Shown: positions 41,301 through 53,300 of the stretch, in pieces
Numbering within the stretch: the first letter of the stretch is position 1
Layout: the number at the start of each line of letters is the position of its first letter
NCBI GenBank assembly: GCA_905221605.1
Contig: CAJNDS010002159.1
Location: 62,001-126,000, forward strand
Direction: 5' to 3'
Length of the DNA stretch: 64,000 nt
From: Symbiodinium natans
Taxonomy: Eukaryota > Sar > Dinophyceae > Suessiales > Symbiodiniaceae
Translations under genes and position numbers: made by a program
The notes under the pieces: model-generated
What the model saw: the letters and a program-made list of their open reading frames with translations, nothing else
Database searches by the model: none
Told to the model about the DNA's origin: nothing

Positions 41301-44300
41301 TTGTCGGGCAAGTTGGGACATTGGTCGTTGCAGTCAGGAGTCCCATCTGCATCAGAATCAAAATCCGCCATCGCGCACCCGCAAATGCCTGGCAAGCTTT
41401 TTTCGCCATGGAGAGGGCACCTGTCTCGGCAGTCCGGAACTCCATCCGCATCGCTGTCCACATCTGCTTGTCCACAGCCACAAACTCCCACCTCTACCTT
41501 GCTTGGATCCAGCGGACACTCATCGGTGCAGTCTACGACGCCGTCACCATCTGTGTCGTTCATGGACTCAGCACAGCGACATGGGTTTGCATAGCCACCA
41601 TGCCCCGCAACATGCTGAGCAGTATGCATCCAGGCAAGTGTGCTCGCGCAAGTATCCAGCACCGCATAGGCATCACCTTCTGTAAGGAGGTGTCCCATGA
41701 TGTCATCCAGGGTGCAAGGATGTCCCGCCACGCATGTCCTGTCCTGGCCGGACCACGACTCTTGCGCTGTAAGTAGGAAGGCCTGGGCCGCGCTGTGCGA
41801 CATAACATAGCACTGACTCCATAGCTTGCAAAATCCTGAGTGAGGGACAAACTCGGCAGCATCACAAGGCCCAGTCGTGTTTGAGTCGTGCGATTTGCAG
41901 CGCAGCCAACATGCATGCATGTCATCTTCGTAGGAGAAGGCCAATACAGAAGCATTTGCATCTGGCTGACAGTGCCTCCTCCAACGGAAAGGTGATGCCA
42001 TGCTCACGGGCCCCACAACATCCAGTTGGCCGATGTCCACCCTAAAGTCCGGTGCGCTATTGCAGCTGCTGCCAGAAGCACACCAGCATAGTCGATATGT
42101 CCCGCCAGACGCGAACCAAACCGTCAAGTTGCTCTGCAAGTTACTTGAGTCACTTGAGAGTAAGGCCGGGCTTGTGCCATTGGCTTGCAAGCTGGGCATG
42201 GCTGGTTGCCCCTGGCTGGGTCCTTGCAAGCCACATGTATCCAAAAGCATGAGCTGGTCATCCTCATGCAGGTTTTGCCCAAGAAGGCCCTGGACTGAAC
42301 AGATCCTTCCAGAGATACACACGCGCAACTTGGGAACTTGCGAGCCGGTGCTCGGCCCAATCAGGGTCAGCGAACCCGCATTGACCCGGAATGATTCCGC
42401 GAGGCTGCAAGCAAAAGCGGATGCGGCACACCAGCACAACTGGTACGTCCCCCCAGCAGAGGTTACAAACTCCAGCATGCTGCCTGCCACGAAGCCTGCG
42501 ACTGCCGTGGAGTTTGAGGACAAAAGTTTAGACTGCATCGCAGGGAAACCCACAACTGGAGAAGGCCTTCCACATGTATCCAGCACGAGCAAGCGGTCAT
42601 CCGCGTGGAGATAATAGCCAGGCAAAGCCTTCATGAAGCATGTTTGGCCACTGATGCACGTTCTGTCTTGAGGAGTAGGGCCGAGCAACAATAGCCCGCC
42701 TACGTCAACGCCAAAATTCTGTGCCATGTTGCATATGGCGAATGCTGAGCACCAGCAAAGTCGGTATTGGCCACCAGCCGCTGTATGTGGAACGTCCCCC
42801 CAAGTGATTGAGATGGAACTGTTCTGGAAGACTGCACGGCCTTGCCCGGCCAGTCTTGCGGGCGCTTGAACACCACAAGTCTCAAGGATCCAATACGAGT
42901 CATCGGACGAAAGCAGATGCCCTTCAATGCGCTCGACTGTGCATGATTGACCCGTCACACAAGTCCGATCCTGTGAGAACAACGGAGAAGGACCAACGTG
43001 TGAAAAAACCCCGAAGTCAACTCGGTAGTCACTATGCAAGTTGCACTGATAGCCCGTTGCACACCAGCAAAGACGGTAAAAGCCTCCTGGAAAGGTCTGT
43101 GTGGCATCCGCACTGACAGCATCATCAGTCCCGAGGCTTGCATTGAATGTCGGGGCCGTCAGAGCATACTCTGCAGAGCCACAGGTATCAAGCACTCTAA
43201 CCAAGTCTGTCTGCCTGACGCCCAGCCCCTGGATTCCATCAATTCTGCAAGTTAGGCCAGCGATGCAAGTCATTTGCTGGGCTAGTGGGAATGGACCAAG
43301 CATCATGAGTTCGCCAACGTCCATCTGAAAGTCTGGAACCAAATTGCAGCTTCTTGTAGCACTCGCACACCAACAAAGCCGGTAGAATCCCCCAGATGAC
43401 GTCAGTTGCCCCGCAAGCCATCCGATTGAACGGCCCACATCCATTGCAACCTGAGGTGAAAAGAACTGAGCGCTTCCAAGCGAGTCGTTTACGGCAACTG
43501 CTAAGACTCCGCAGGTCTCCAACACAAGCATCGGGGTCGCGGAGAAATTCGAAGCAGCAGGATGGTGAGAAATTGTGGAGGTGCTGGTGTCAATCAATCG
43601 CCGAATGAAACAACTTTGGCCACTGATACATGTTCGGCTGCTGCGTATATCTTGGATGCCCAGAAGCTGCACAGAGCCGACATCCACCACAAAGTCAGCT
43701 TGAGACCCGCACTTGGCTGCAGAGTGACACCAGCAAAGTCGGTAGGTTCCTCCTGCTGCAGACACGGGCACGTGTCCGAAACTGGCTTGAAGACCTTGAA
43801 AGGTGAAGTCCGGGCTATTCGGGCAAATGTCAATGCAATCCGGCACAGAGTCACCATCCGCATCGACCTCAGAGTTCCCACATCCACAGCTACCTGGGAA
43901 GGACTTCGTGGTATCTTGGGGACACAAGTCCAAGCAATCCGGCACACCATCCAGGTCGCTGTCGACATCTGACACATGGCAGCCACAGATCCCTGTCAGC
44001 GTCTTGCTGGCATCGAGGGGACACTGGTCAAAACAGTCAAGCACTCCATCCGCATCAGAGTCAAATGCAGTACAACAAGATCCACCTGTGAAATCCGGCC
44101 CGGAGCATTGGTCATTGCAGTCCGGGATGCCATCACTGTCACTGTCTACATCAGGGGCCCCACAGCCACAAATTCCAGGTCCAGTCTTGCCCGGGTTGTG
44201 CGGGCATTGGTCCAGGCAGTCTGGTGTGCCATCACCATCGGAGTCCACGTCCAACGTGCCGCAGCCACACCAGCCCGGATGTGTTTTTGCATCATCACCA

Positions 44301-47300
44301 GGGCACAAGTCACCACATGTCGCGCACATAGACTCATTCGTACCAAGCGGATAGGAGCTGCAAAGCGGTGACGTGCACCCACACTGTCCAGAGACTTGGA
44401 AGACGCTGCCCTCGTTAGGAAATCGACTTGCAACATCTTGCACGCCACACGTATGCAACACCAGATAATGGTCGCTGAAAGACAGGTGCTTGCCACCTAT
44501 GTCATTCATGAGGCACGTCGTCCCACTGACGCACGTCCATGCCTGACCAAGTGTTGGACCGACGAGTGTCAACGTGCCGGCATCCACCTTGAAATCAGAG
44601 CCCTCTGCACACGAGGTCACATTGGAGCCCTCGATAAGGCCACACCAACAAATCCGATAAAGGCCACCTGCTGCAATCATGGTGGCCTGTCTGGCCTGCA
44701 TGTCAATGCCCAGCTCAATGGCACCGATGCCGGGAGGAATGCTCGAAGTTCCGCAAGTGTCGAGAATCAGCATGCGTCCATTCTGGGCGGTGTGCTCAAA
44801 GAGAGTGAAATCACATTCCACACCGGCAATACATGTGAAGTCCTGCTGCAAAGGTGTTGGGCCCAGTATCCTCAACTGACCAAACTGCATTGAGAAATGC
44901 TCCAACGTCTGGCAAGTCTGGTTTGCGCCGTAGGCACTGTCAGCTCCAGCTTCTGCGGCTTCCACACACCAGCACAGGCTGTAACGTCCTTCGGGCACCA
45001 GGAGAGGCATGTCTCCTAAGCTTTGTACCGAGGACGACACAGGCAATCTCATCACAGGCAGACCTGCTGTTCTCAAACCACTGACGGAGCAAGTATCCAG
45101 TACCATGAGATGGGCTGGGAGATGTTCCATTCCAAGACCTTGGAACTTCTCCACCTCACAGTGATGTCCACTAATGCAGGTCCTGTGTTGCTCCAGTGGC
45201 ACGGGACCTCGAAGGTACAGCTGTCCGAAATCCACCTGGAAGTCTTCCTCAAAGTCGCATGTTAGATGGCTTGGGCACCAGCAAAGACGGAAGAGCCCTG
45301 TGAGCAGCGGAGTGAATCGAAGCTGTCCGATGCCACCTTCGCTGCTTGAGACGTTGGCCCCCCAAAGCAGAGTGCTTCCAGCACCCGGCAAGCCACAAGT
45401 CTCAAGGATGAGCATACGAGAATCCGAGCTGCCCAAGCCAAACAGCGACAATGTGATTGGACATGCCACACCCAAAACGCATGTCTGGTCTTGCTGCAGA
45501 GGTGCCGGGCCCAGTAAGTCCAGTACTCCGACCTCGACGCGGAAATGCTCAGGCACATTGCAGGAACCGGGGCTGACAGCTTGCGGTGAACACCAACACA
45601 GACGGTATGTGCCACCACTCAATGTGCTGATTCGACTGCTTGAAACCCGACGCGAAACTGCAACGCTTAGATTTGACACAGCGTCTTCTGGCAAAAAGTG
45701 ATGTGTGGAAGCGGTGCTTCCGCACGTGTCTGCCAGAAAAAGGCCGCCGCCACCCGTGAAGGTGCTTTGCCATTCCGCAATCTGAAGGTTCTTTACATCA
45801 CAAGCCTGGCCACTGATACATGTGCTCGCCACATAGCTGTCGGGCGCCAGGACATGCAAGGCTCCGAAATCGAGGCCAGGCAACATGCTGTTGCCACAAG
45901 TGGCTGAGTCACGGCTTCCAGAGCTCGCACTGCCAGAACACCAGCATAATCGATACTGTCCTGCTGGAGTTGTCAGGAAGAGTGCCTGCCACGAAGCGTT
46001 GGTGAAATTGTTCAAGGTGGCCCAAACGACCCCACCTGAGCGCTGGACCAAGTCCCAGGACTCCAAGCCTGTAGGAGGCGATAGCATCTGCCGACCGCAG
46101 GTTTCCAAGATCATCACTCGATCACTTGTGGACATGTACCACCCCGTGATTCCATTCACCAGACAAGTCTGTCCACTGACACATGTGCGGTCTTGCGCGT
46201 GAGGATTCGGTCCGACCATGTGGAGGATGCCCAAATCTACACGGAAGTGCTCTGACCTGCTGCAGATGGCGTCTGCTGCACACCAGCAAAGCCTGTACTC
46301 ACCTCCCAGAACATGCAAGGGTCCTTGCCACGTGACTGATGCAACTGCCATATTGCTCGTGCCGCTTCTCAACATCATGTCCGTCTCATTCGAGCCATAA
46401 ATAAAATTGTCAGGTGGGGCGCTCGAATCTGAGCAGGTGTCAAGCACCAGTATGCTGTCTCCCGGTGATAGTCCAATTCCATGAATGCCCACAATGCTGC
46501 AAGAGTGGCCAGCAACACAGGTCAATGACATGCCGATGTCAGAGGGACCCAGCAGGGTCAAGCTCCCAAAGTCAACCTGATAGTGTTCTGGCCGAGTGCA
46601 ACCATCATCTGAGCTGTTGGACTGGTTTTCGTTATCACCTGAGCTGTGTGGCAAGAACGATGCGTTGTACCATGCCAAGCTGTCAGGCTGGTTGGACCTG
46701 AGCGAAGCACCACACCAGCAAAGCCTGTAGCTGCCACCTGCAGCTGAGATTGTGCCATCAGCCCAGAAAAAAGATGTGACGGATGTGCCGGATGTGTTGT
46801 GATCCGAGCTTGCAACGATGTCAGAAATTCCGCTGCCACCCCATCGCGGTACAGCCGATGATGTGCCACAAGTATTCAGGATCGCAACCTTGTCCTGAGA
46901 CATGGTCCAAGCGACACCAGTCAACCCTTCCACGTTGCAGCTCTGGCCCGAGATGCATGTGACTTCTTGATTGAGCGGGGTAGGGCCGCGCATAAACAGA
47001 GTACCCAAATCGACGGCGTGCTCTAATGATACCGTTGTGGCAGATGCATTCGCTCCGGAGTCTAGGCCAGAATACCAACAAAGCCGATACGAGCCACCGG
47101 CAGCACTGACTGCAATGGTCCATGCAGCTTGAGAACCACGAGTCCAGTATGTGTTTGCTTGCCCCGAGAACGGGAATCGGGACACAACTGCCGCATTTCC
47201 GCACGTTTGCAACACAATGATGCTATCCGAGTCGGAAAGTCCAATCCCGGAGATATTGTCGATCTTGCAGGTATGGCCTGACACGCAAGTCCATTGCTGT

Positions 47301-50300
47301 GACAGCGGAGATGGGCCAAGCACTGTCAGCGATCCCACATCTGTCAAGAATGCATGCGGTGTAGCAGGATTGCAGCCAAATGCGCTGTCCAGCGTCAGAT
47401 TGGTGTCCAGCATGCTACTGTTGCTTAGTGTCACGGAACACCAGCATAGCCGGTACTGACCACCCATGGCTTTGAGGGGCCGGTTTGCAACTCTCACGAT
47501 GGCTCCGCTTCCCTGCACAGGAGCTGATGCCGGCGTGCCATCTACCCAATCCTGGCCGCACGTCTCCATGACGAAGAGGCGGTCTGAACTCAGCCACTTG
47601 CCACCAAACCCTTCCAAGACGCAATCCCTACCAGCGATGCAAGTCCGGCCTGCTTCCGGAATTGGTCCAAGCACATGAAGCTCCCCAATGTCAAGATGGA
47701 AGCAGTCTAACATTGCTGATTGGTTTCCAGTGCGGTTGCTGGCCGAGGAATATGTCAGGTTGGCAATGTCCTCTAAGTTCACCATAGGACACCAGCACAG
47801 CCGATAGAGGCCGGACGCTGTCACGAGGCCAAATTCGGCTGTTGATCCACTGGCATCAAGGGTGGTCATGGGAGCAGCCAGAAACGGCTTGCTGAAACCA
47901 CCTGTCAACACGCCCACTTGGGCACACGTATCCAAAATGGCCAGCATACTGTCCTCCGACACATAGGTTCCGGTCAGGCCTTCCAGCCTACAGCTGCGAC
48001 CACTCACACATGTCCTGGAGTGCCCCGTGTGCAGACCGACAAGTGTCAGCTCTCCAATGGGCACGCGAAAATGGTCCGCGGTGTCGCAGGTCTGGTACGC
48101 GGCGCACCAGCAAATCTTGTACAAGCCACCAGAAGCTGAGAGCGGCGCACTGTTCCACACGATGGTCGCACCGCTGCCTGACACACCTTTGACCATACCC
48201 GCCTCTGGTAATCTAGCTGTAGCTCCAGCACTGCCGCAGGTGTCTAGAATAAGCGCCCGGTCTCCAGCACGGAAGTCGAATGTCACCCACCAGTTGTTGT
48301 ACCACCGTGGGAAGCCCACACTTTCCCATCGGGAAGTGAGCAAGTCGCTGTTCTGGTCAATGAGCTTGTCAGGACCAAGCGTTTGCGGGTTGGAACCGGA
48401 TGTTTTCCATGAGACTCCTGATGCAGAGAAGACCCAATCGGAAGGCAGATGCTCCACCCACACCATCTGGCTGAGCCACTGCACTTCTCGAGGCTTGGGC
48501 TGCCAGCCAGAGGAGGTCTCGAGAACCAGGAGCCTGAAGAAGGGAGCCGTCGTCTCGTTGAAGAACACCTCCTGCCAATCCGAGGTCCCAGTCTGCAGGT
48601 CAAACAAGCTCAAATCGATGAAGGGCCCGACGGATGTGGCGTAGCTCACCTGAACCTTGCCGCGCGTGATGTCGAAGAGCACAGATCCATCCTGCTTGAT
48701 CCGGAGCCCCGAGACATCCGGGAGGCGGTCCTGGTTGAGGTGCAGACCTTCCACGGTGTCATATATAAGGGCTTCGGCTTAGGGGCTTCAGCATGCTTTA
48801 TGATGTCATAGGGGCTTGAAGGGCTTGCTTTAGGCTTTAGGGCTTCAGCATGCTTCCATGCTTCATATGGTCTTACCAAGTCGTTTGGACGATCGGAGCA
48901 TTCTCAGGACAGTTACTTTGAGCTGACGTGCCCTGCCTTGAATGCCTTCGATTTGGCAAGTCAACCCACTGACGCATGTCCGGTCTTGCTCCAAAGGCCA
49001 CGGCCCCACAATCTCGATGGATCCGAAATCCGTCTGGAAGTGTGCAGAGTCATAGCAGCCCTCGGTGCTGTTCTCGTAAGCAAAGTTCAGACCGGCACAC
49101 CAGCAAAGCCGGTAAGTACCCCCAGCCAGCCTCAGAGCCTGTGTATTATACATAGCCATGTCAGACACATTCTGCTCGCTCGCCAAAAGGGCTTCGCCAG
49201 GCCCGAAATACGTGCCTGGAAGCTGCATGCCAGTGCCGCAGGTGTCTAGAAGGAGAACTCTGGAACTTCGCATTCCCGTGATGCCCCCAACCTCCAGCTT
49301 GCAGGACTGGCCGCTGATGCATGTCTGCCGCTGGTTGTAGGGGGCTGGTCCAATGATGTGAAGAGTGCCCGCGTCAGTCTGGAACTGGGTCCATTGTTTG
49401 CAGCCACCATCCGTTGCATTGGAAAGGTTCAGCCCGGTCGGTTCTTGGTTTGGCATGCACCAACATAGTCGGTATCGGCCACCAGGAGCTGTCAGCACGC
49501 TGCGCCCCCAGCGCACAACCTCAACTTCATCGTTGACGCTTCTTGCATCGGCTTTCCCACACGTTGCCAAGATCGTGAAGAATGTCGTCGAATCGATGAA
49601 ATGACCCGTCAGGCCGAGGCTGAGGCATGTGGTCCCACTAATACATGTGCGGTCCTGGGAGAGTGGAGCAGGGCCTATCACATCCAAGGTTCCCACTTCC
49701 AGGCGGAAGTCCTCAAGGCCACAGGGAAACAAGGCCGAGCACCAACACAACTTGTACTGCCCGCCAGAGCTGGAGATCCTTATCCCGCCCCAGCTCACAG
49801 TGCCGGATGTCACGCTGATTGTGTGTCCAGTGAGAGGCATGCCAGGCAGCACCGACGTGCTTCCACAGCTGCTGGAGACTTGCCAAGCATCACCCGCTTG
49901 TAGCCCTTCACCCCGCACTCCATCGAATGCGCACAGTCTTCCACTGACGCACGTACGTGCGTATTGCAAGGGAACTGGCCCGATCAGCGAGAGGCTCCCA
50001 ACATCGATGCTGTAACGCTGAACTGAATTGCAGATGCCATCGCCACACCAGCAAAGTCGGTACTTGCCACCTGGAGCAAGGACCGTGTCTCCCCAGTACG
50101 CAGATGTACCGCTCGCTGTAACACTTGAGGCCACTGCGCCAGCTGGCCAACCAGTCACCACAGCATCTGGAAGGGCGCAAGTCTCCATGATCATGAAGCT
50201 GCCGGTGCTTGCCGGCGACTCCAAGTCTAAGCTGTTGATTAAGCACGTCTGCCCAGACACACAAGTGCGGTGCTGCTCAAAGGAGGGCCCGATGAATGAA

Positions 50301-53300
50301 AGGGAGCCCACATCTACTCTGTGCTGCTGCGATGAAACGCAGTCGAAGACAGCCGAACACCAGCAAAGCCGATACCTGCAATCGGGCTTGCGCAAGCAAA
50401 GACTTGGTGAGTTTAGTGCATATATTGCACATGCAAGAAAAGGCTCCAAGGGTGAACCCGGCCCCTGCGTTTTGGCACTTCTACTCTGTATGAGGTAAGC
50501 GACGTCGCGTCCGACGTGCATGTCGACACGCTCCAGGGGCGAAGGGTTTATTTGCTGTTTCAGTGTTGGGGTGCTGTACACAAAAAACCAAAAAAACAAA
50601 ACCACAAAAACCCAAAAAAAACAAAACCAAAAAAAACAAAAAAACCAAAACCAAAAAAAACAGAAAAACCAAAAAAAAAACATTATTCCGGAAGTCTCCC
50701 TCTAAGAGTTCCTAGGAGATGGGTTTTTGGCTTTTTTGTTTTCTTTGGTTTTTTTTGTTTTTTTTGGTTTTGTTTTTTTTTTTGTGTTTTTGGTTGTTTT
50801 GGTTTTGTTTTTTTGTTTTTTTTTTGGTTTTGTTTTTTTTGCTTTTTTGGTTTTGGTTTTTTGGTTTTTTAAGTTTTGGTTTTTTGAGCAGCGTGTGATT
50901 CATGAAGCTGTTTGCTGGTGCCTTCTCTCCTCTTCAGGAAGCCCCCCTTGCCGCAAGCCCTTGCCCTTATTTTGCTTGCTTTCTGAAACGACAAGTTAAA
51001 CAACACATAGAAAGAGAGGACAGGGAATGAAACAATAGGCAGTGGAGCTCTTCAATGTCTTTCCCTATCTTTTTCTTCTTTTTCTTTTTCGTTCAAAAAG
51101 GGAAAGAAGCTTCCTTTTGTGTGTTTTTGAGATTTATAGGAGAGTAAGAGAAGAGAAGGGAGAGAGAAAGGAGAGAGGAATTATCAAAAGGAATGCAATA
51201 TTAATGGGAAGAACAATAAAAAGAATGGAAGGGAAATGAAGACAGGAGAGGGAGGTGCAACAATAAGGCAAAGACAAGATGGTGCCGTGCTCATCTTACC
51301 TCTCGTTCTTATATTTCTCTTCTCTGGTTCTTTTCCCTTTGAAATAAAAACAAAAGGACAATGAACATGCAAAGGAACCCGTTTCGTTCTCTGTTTGGGT
51401 ACAAGGAAAAGAACAGAGGCGATAAGGCGAGAGGAGGGGTTTATTGAAACATAGGGAGGGTCTACGGGCAAGGAGCCAACTCCGCCCACTTCCCCCATCC
51501 ATTGAAAAAGGAGAAGAAAGGAACAGGGCCTCCATTCCCCTCTTATTCTTCCTTTCTTGCGTTTTTGTCGTTTAGAGGGGAACAGGGAGAAGAGGAGGGA
51601 GAGAGAAGGAGAGAGGAGAGATAAAAAGGATTGCCTAGAAAGGGAAATGAGAGAGGAGAGATAACAAGGATGCTATGTTTCTGGAAGCGTGATGCAAGGA
51701 ATAGAAGAGACTGGAAGCAAGGAGACGGAATCACAAAATAAAGCGCAAAGTTGTACATATCATCTTTCCCTTGTCTCTCCCTATTCCCTTTCGAATTAGA
51801 AAAAACCATTCTTGCTCTTCACAGATAGGTTCCCTCTCTCCTCTTCAGGAAATCCCCTTTCCCTTATGTTGTTTTTTGAAGCCAATAAGAAAAATAATAG
51901 ATAAGAAGAGAAGAAAGGGAATGACTACTGTAAGTAAAATGAGGAGTTCTTCAATTTCCCTCCCTATCTCTTATGTCATTTTTCCTTCTTTTGGGGTGTC
52001 CCTCTTCCTCCCTTGAAGATGCAGAAAACGATTGAAAAAGACCCCGTTCCATCGCCCGCTTGTCTCTATCCGCAGCTATGAACACATCCAAACGTAGGGT
52101 TTTGTTTCGTGTACTCACGTAAAATACTAAAACGCAGGGGCCGGGTTCACCCCTGGAACCGAAAATGTATATGAAGCAGCAGCTCTAAGGATGTATCGAC
52201 TTGGTAAAGCACTCTAGCTCTTGCAGCCCACCTTCCACCAGCAGGCGTGGCGTGGCTGCTCCAGGTCACTCGTAGGCTCTGCTCGCCAGCTGGCTTCAAG
52301 TCCTCAGCACATAGGTTTTAATTCCTGTGAGAGCTGCTTGTCAGTTTCAGGCGTCTTAGTCTCTTAGTTGCCTTTGAGGAGTTTAGTTTGGCGATGTCTG
52401 CTGCAGTCTAAGTCAGTCTGAGGGTCCGTGGTATTCGTGCCATTGATGGCTGCCAGGGTGGAGCCAACCGCCGAAACCGTACTCTGCGGTATTCCATTCA
52501 CCAGGGACGTTGACCCACAGGTGTCCAGGATCATGAAAGAGTCATGAGCAGATAAGCCAAGCCCCATGATATCATCAATGCTACAAGACAGGCCAGTCAC
52601 ACAAGTTCGGTCCTGAGTCGATGCAGAGTGCAGAAAGAGCACCTCGTAATCCGAAGCGTCCGTAGAGAAAAAGCCTTCACAGGTACGGAGCAGCGTGCAG
52701 CTAGACGAGTTGCCAAGGGTGTAGAATTGTGCTGCAGTGACTGTGGAGGGAGCATACCTACCAAGCTCGAAGCACTCGGACTTGGTGGAGCTGGTGTAGG
52801 CACTGACTTGCTGGCTGATTGCGCAGTTGCCGCGCAGCCACTTGTCATAGCCGTAGTCAGCAAGGGGGCCGACTACATACAGGGATCCAACATCAATCAG
52901 GAAGTGTTGCCCTCCGGCGCAGGGGTAGCCTGAAGGGCACCAGCAAAGCCTGTGCTGGCCGCCACCGCTTGTGAAAGGAGAAGCTCCCCAAGAGACTCGG
53001 TAGGCATCGCCCAAAGAGAAATTGCCATCTTCCTGTTCAGAGCCATTGAAGTCACTACCATTTTGTTGGATATATCCCAAGGGAGGAATGCCTCTTGGCA
53101 GAAGCGAAGATCCGCAGGTCTCCAGAATCATAAATGCATCAGCCACATCTAAACTCACACCGTGTATACTGCTTAAGGAACACGTCTGGCCGGCGACACA
53201 TGTTCGATCCTGGCCCGGGTTAGGACCTCGTAACAGGATCTGCCCACTCGGCACAACAAACTGCTCAGCAGTGGAGCACGCATGCACGGCTGAGCACCAA

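Larger units (their letters stand above)
50443..52160. mobile_element. Candidate inverted-repeat element in intron
   Basis: A 24-bp sequence at 50450-50473 (gggtgaacccggcccctg and six more bases) recurs as its exact reverse complement at 52129-52152. With two mismatches the match extends outward to about 50443 and 52160. The interior has no gene: a CCAAAA/TTTTGG fold-back (50578-50885), then purine- and pyrimidine-rich stretches with an internal duplication. A non-autonomous DNA transposon (MITE-like) is the simplest reading. I could not identify a clear target-site duplication or a known family. Confidence 0.6.
50376..52231 (-). other. Intron w4/w5 hosting a 1.7-kb element
   Basis: This is a 1,856-base GT-AG intron, the longest in the gene. 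Nearly all of it is an AT-rich, purine/pyrimidine-biased block bounded by a perfect inverted repeat (see the mobile element entry). Bases 52161-52231 and 50376-50442 are the remaining native intron ends. Confidence 0.8.

Noticed and set aside
50376-50683. Phe/Trp-rich N terminus apparently fused to exon w5
   Set aside because: It is a translation of the T-rich intron element. The module consensus begins only after the acceptor at 50376, and no signal peptide or start context is needed there.
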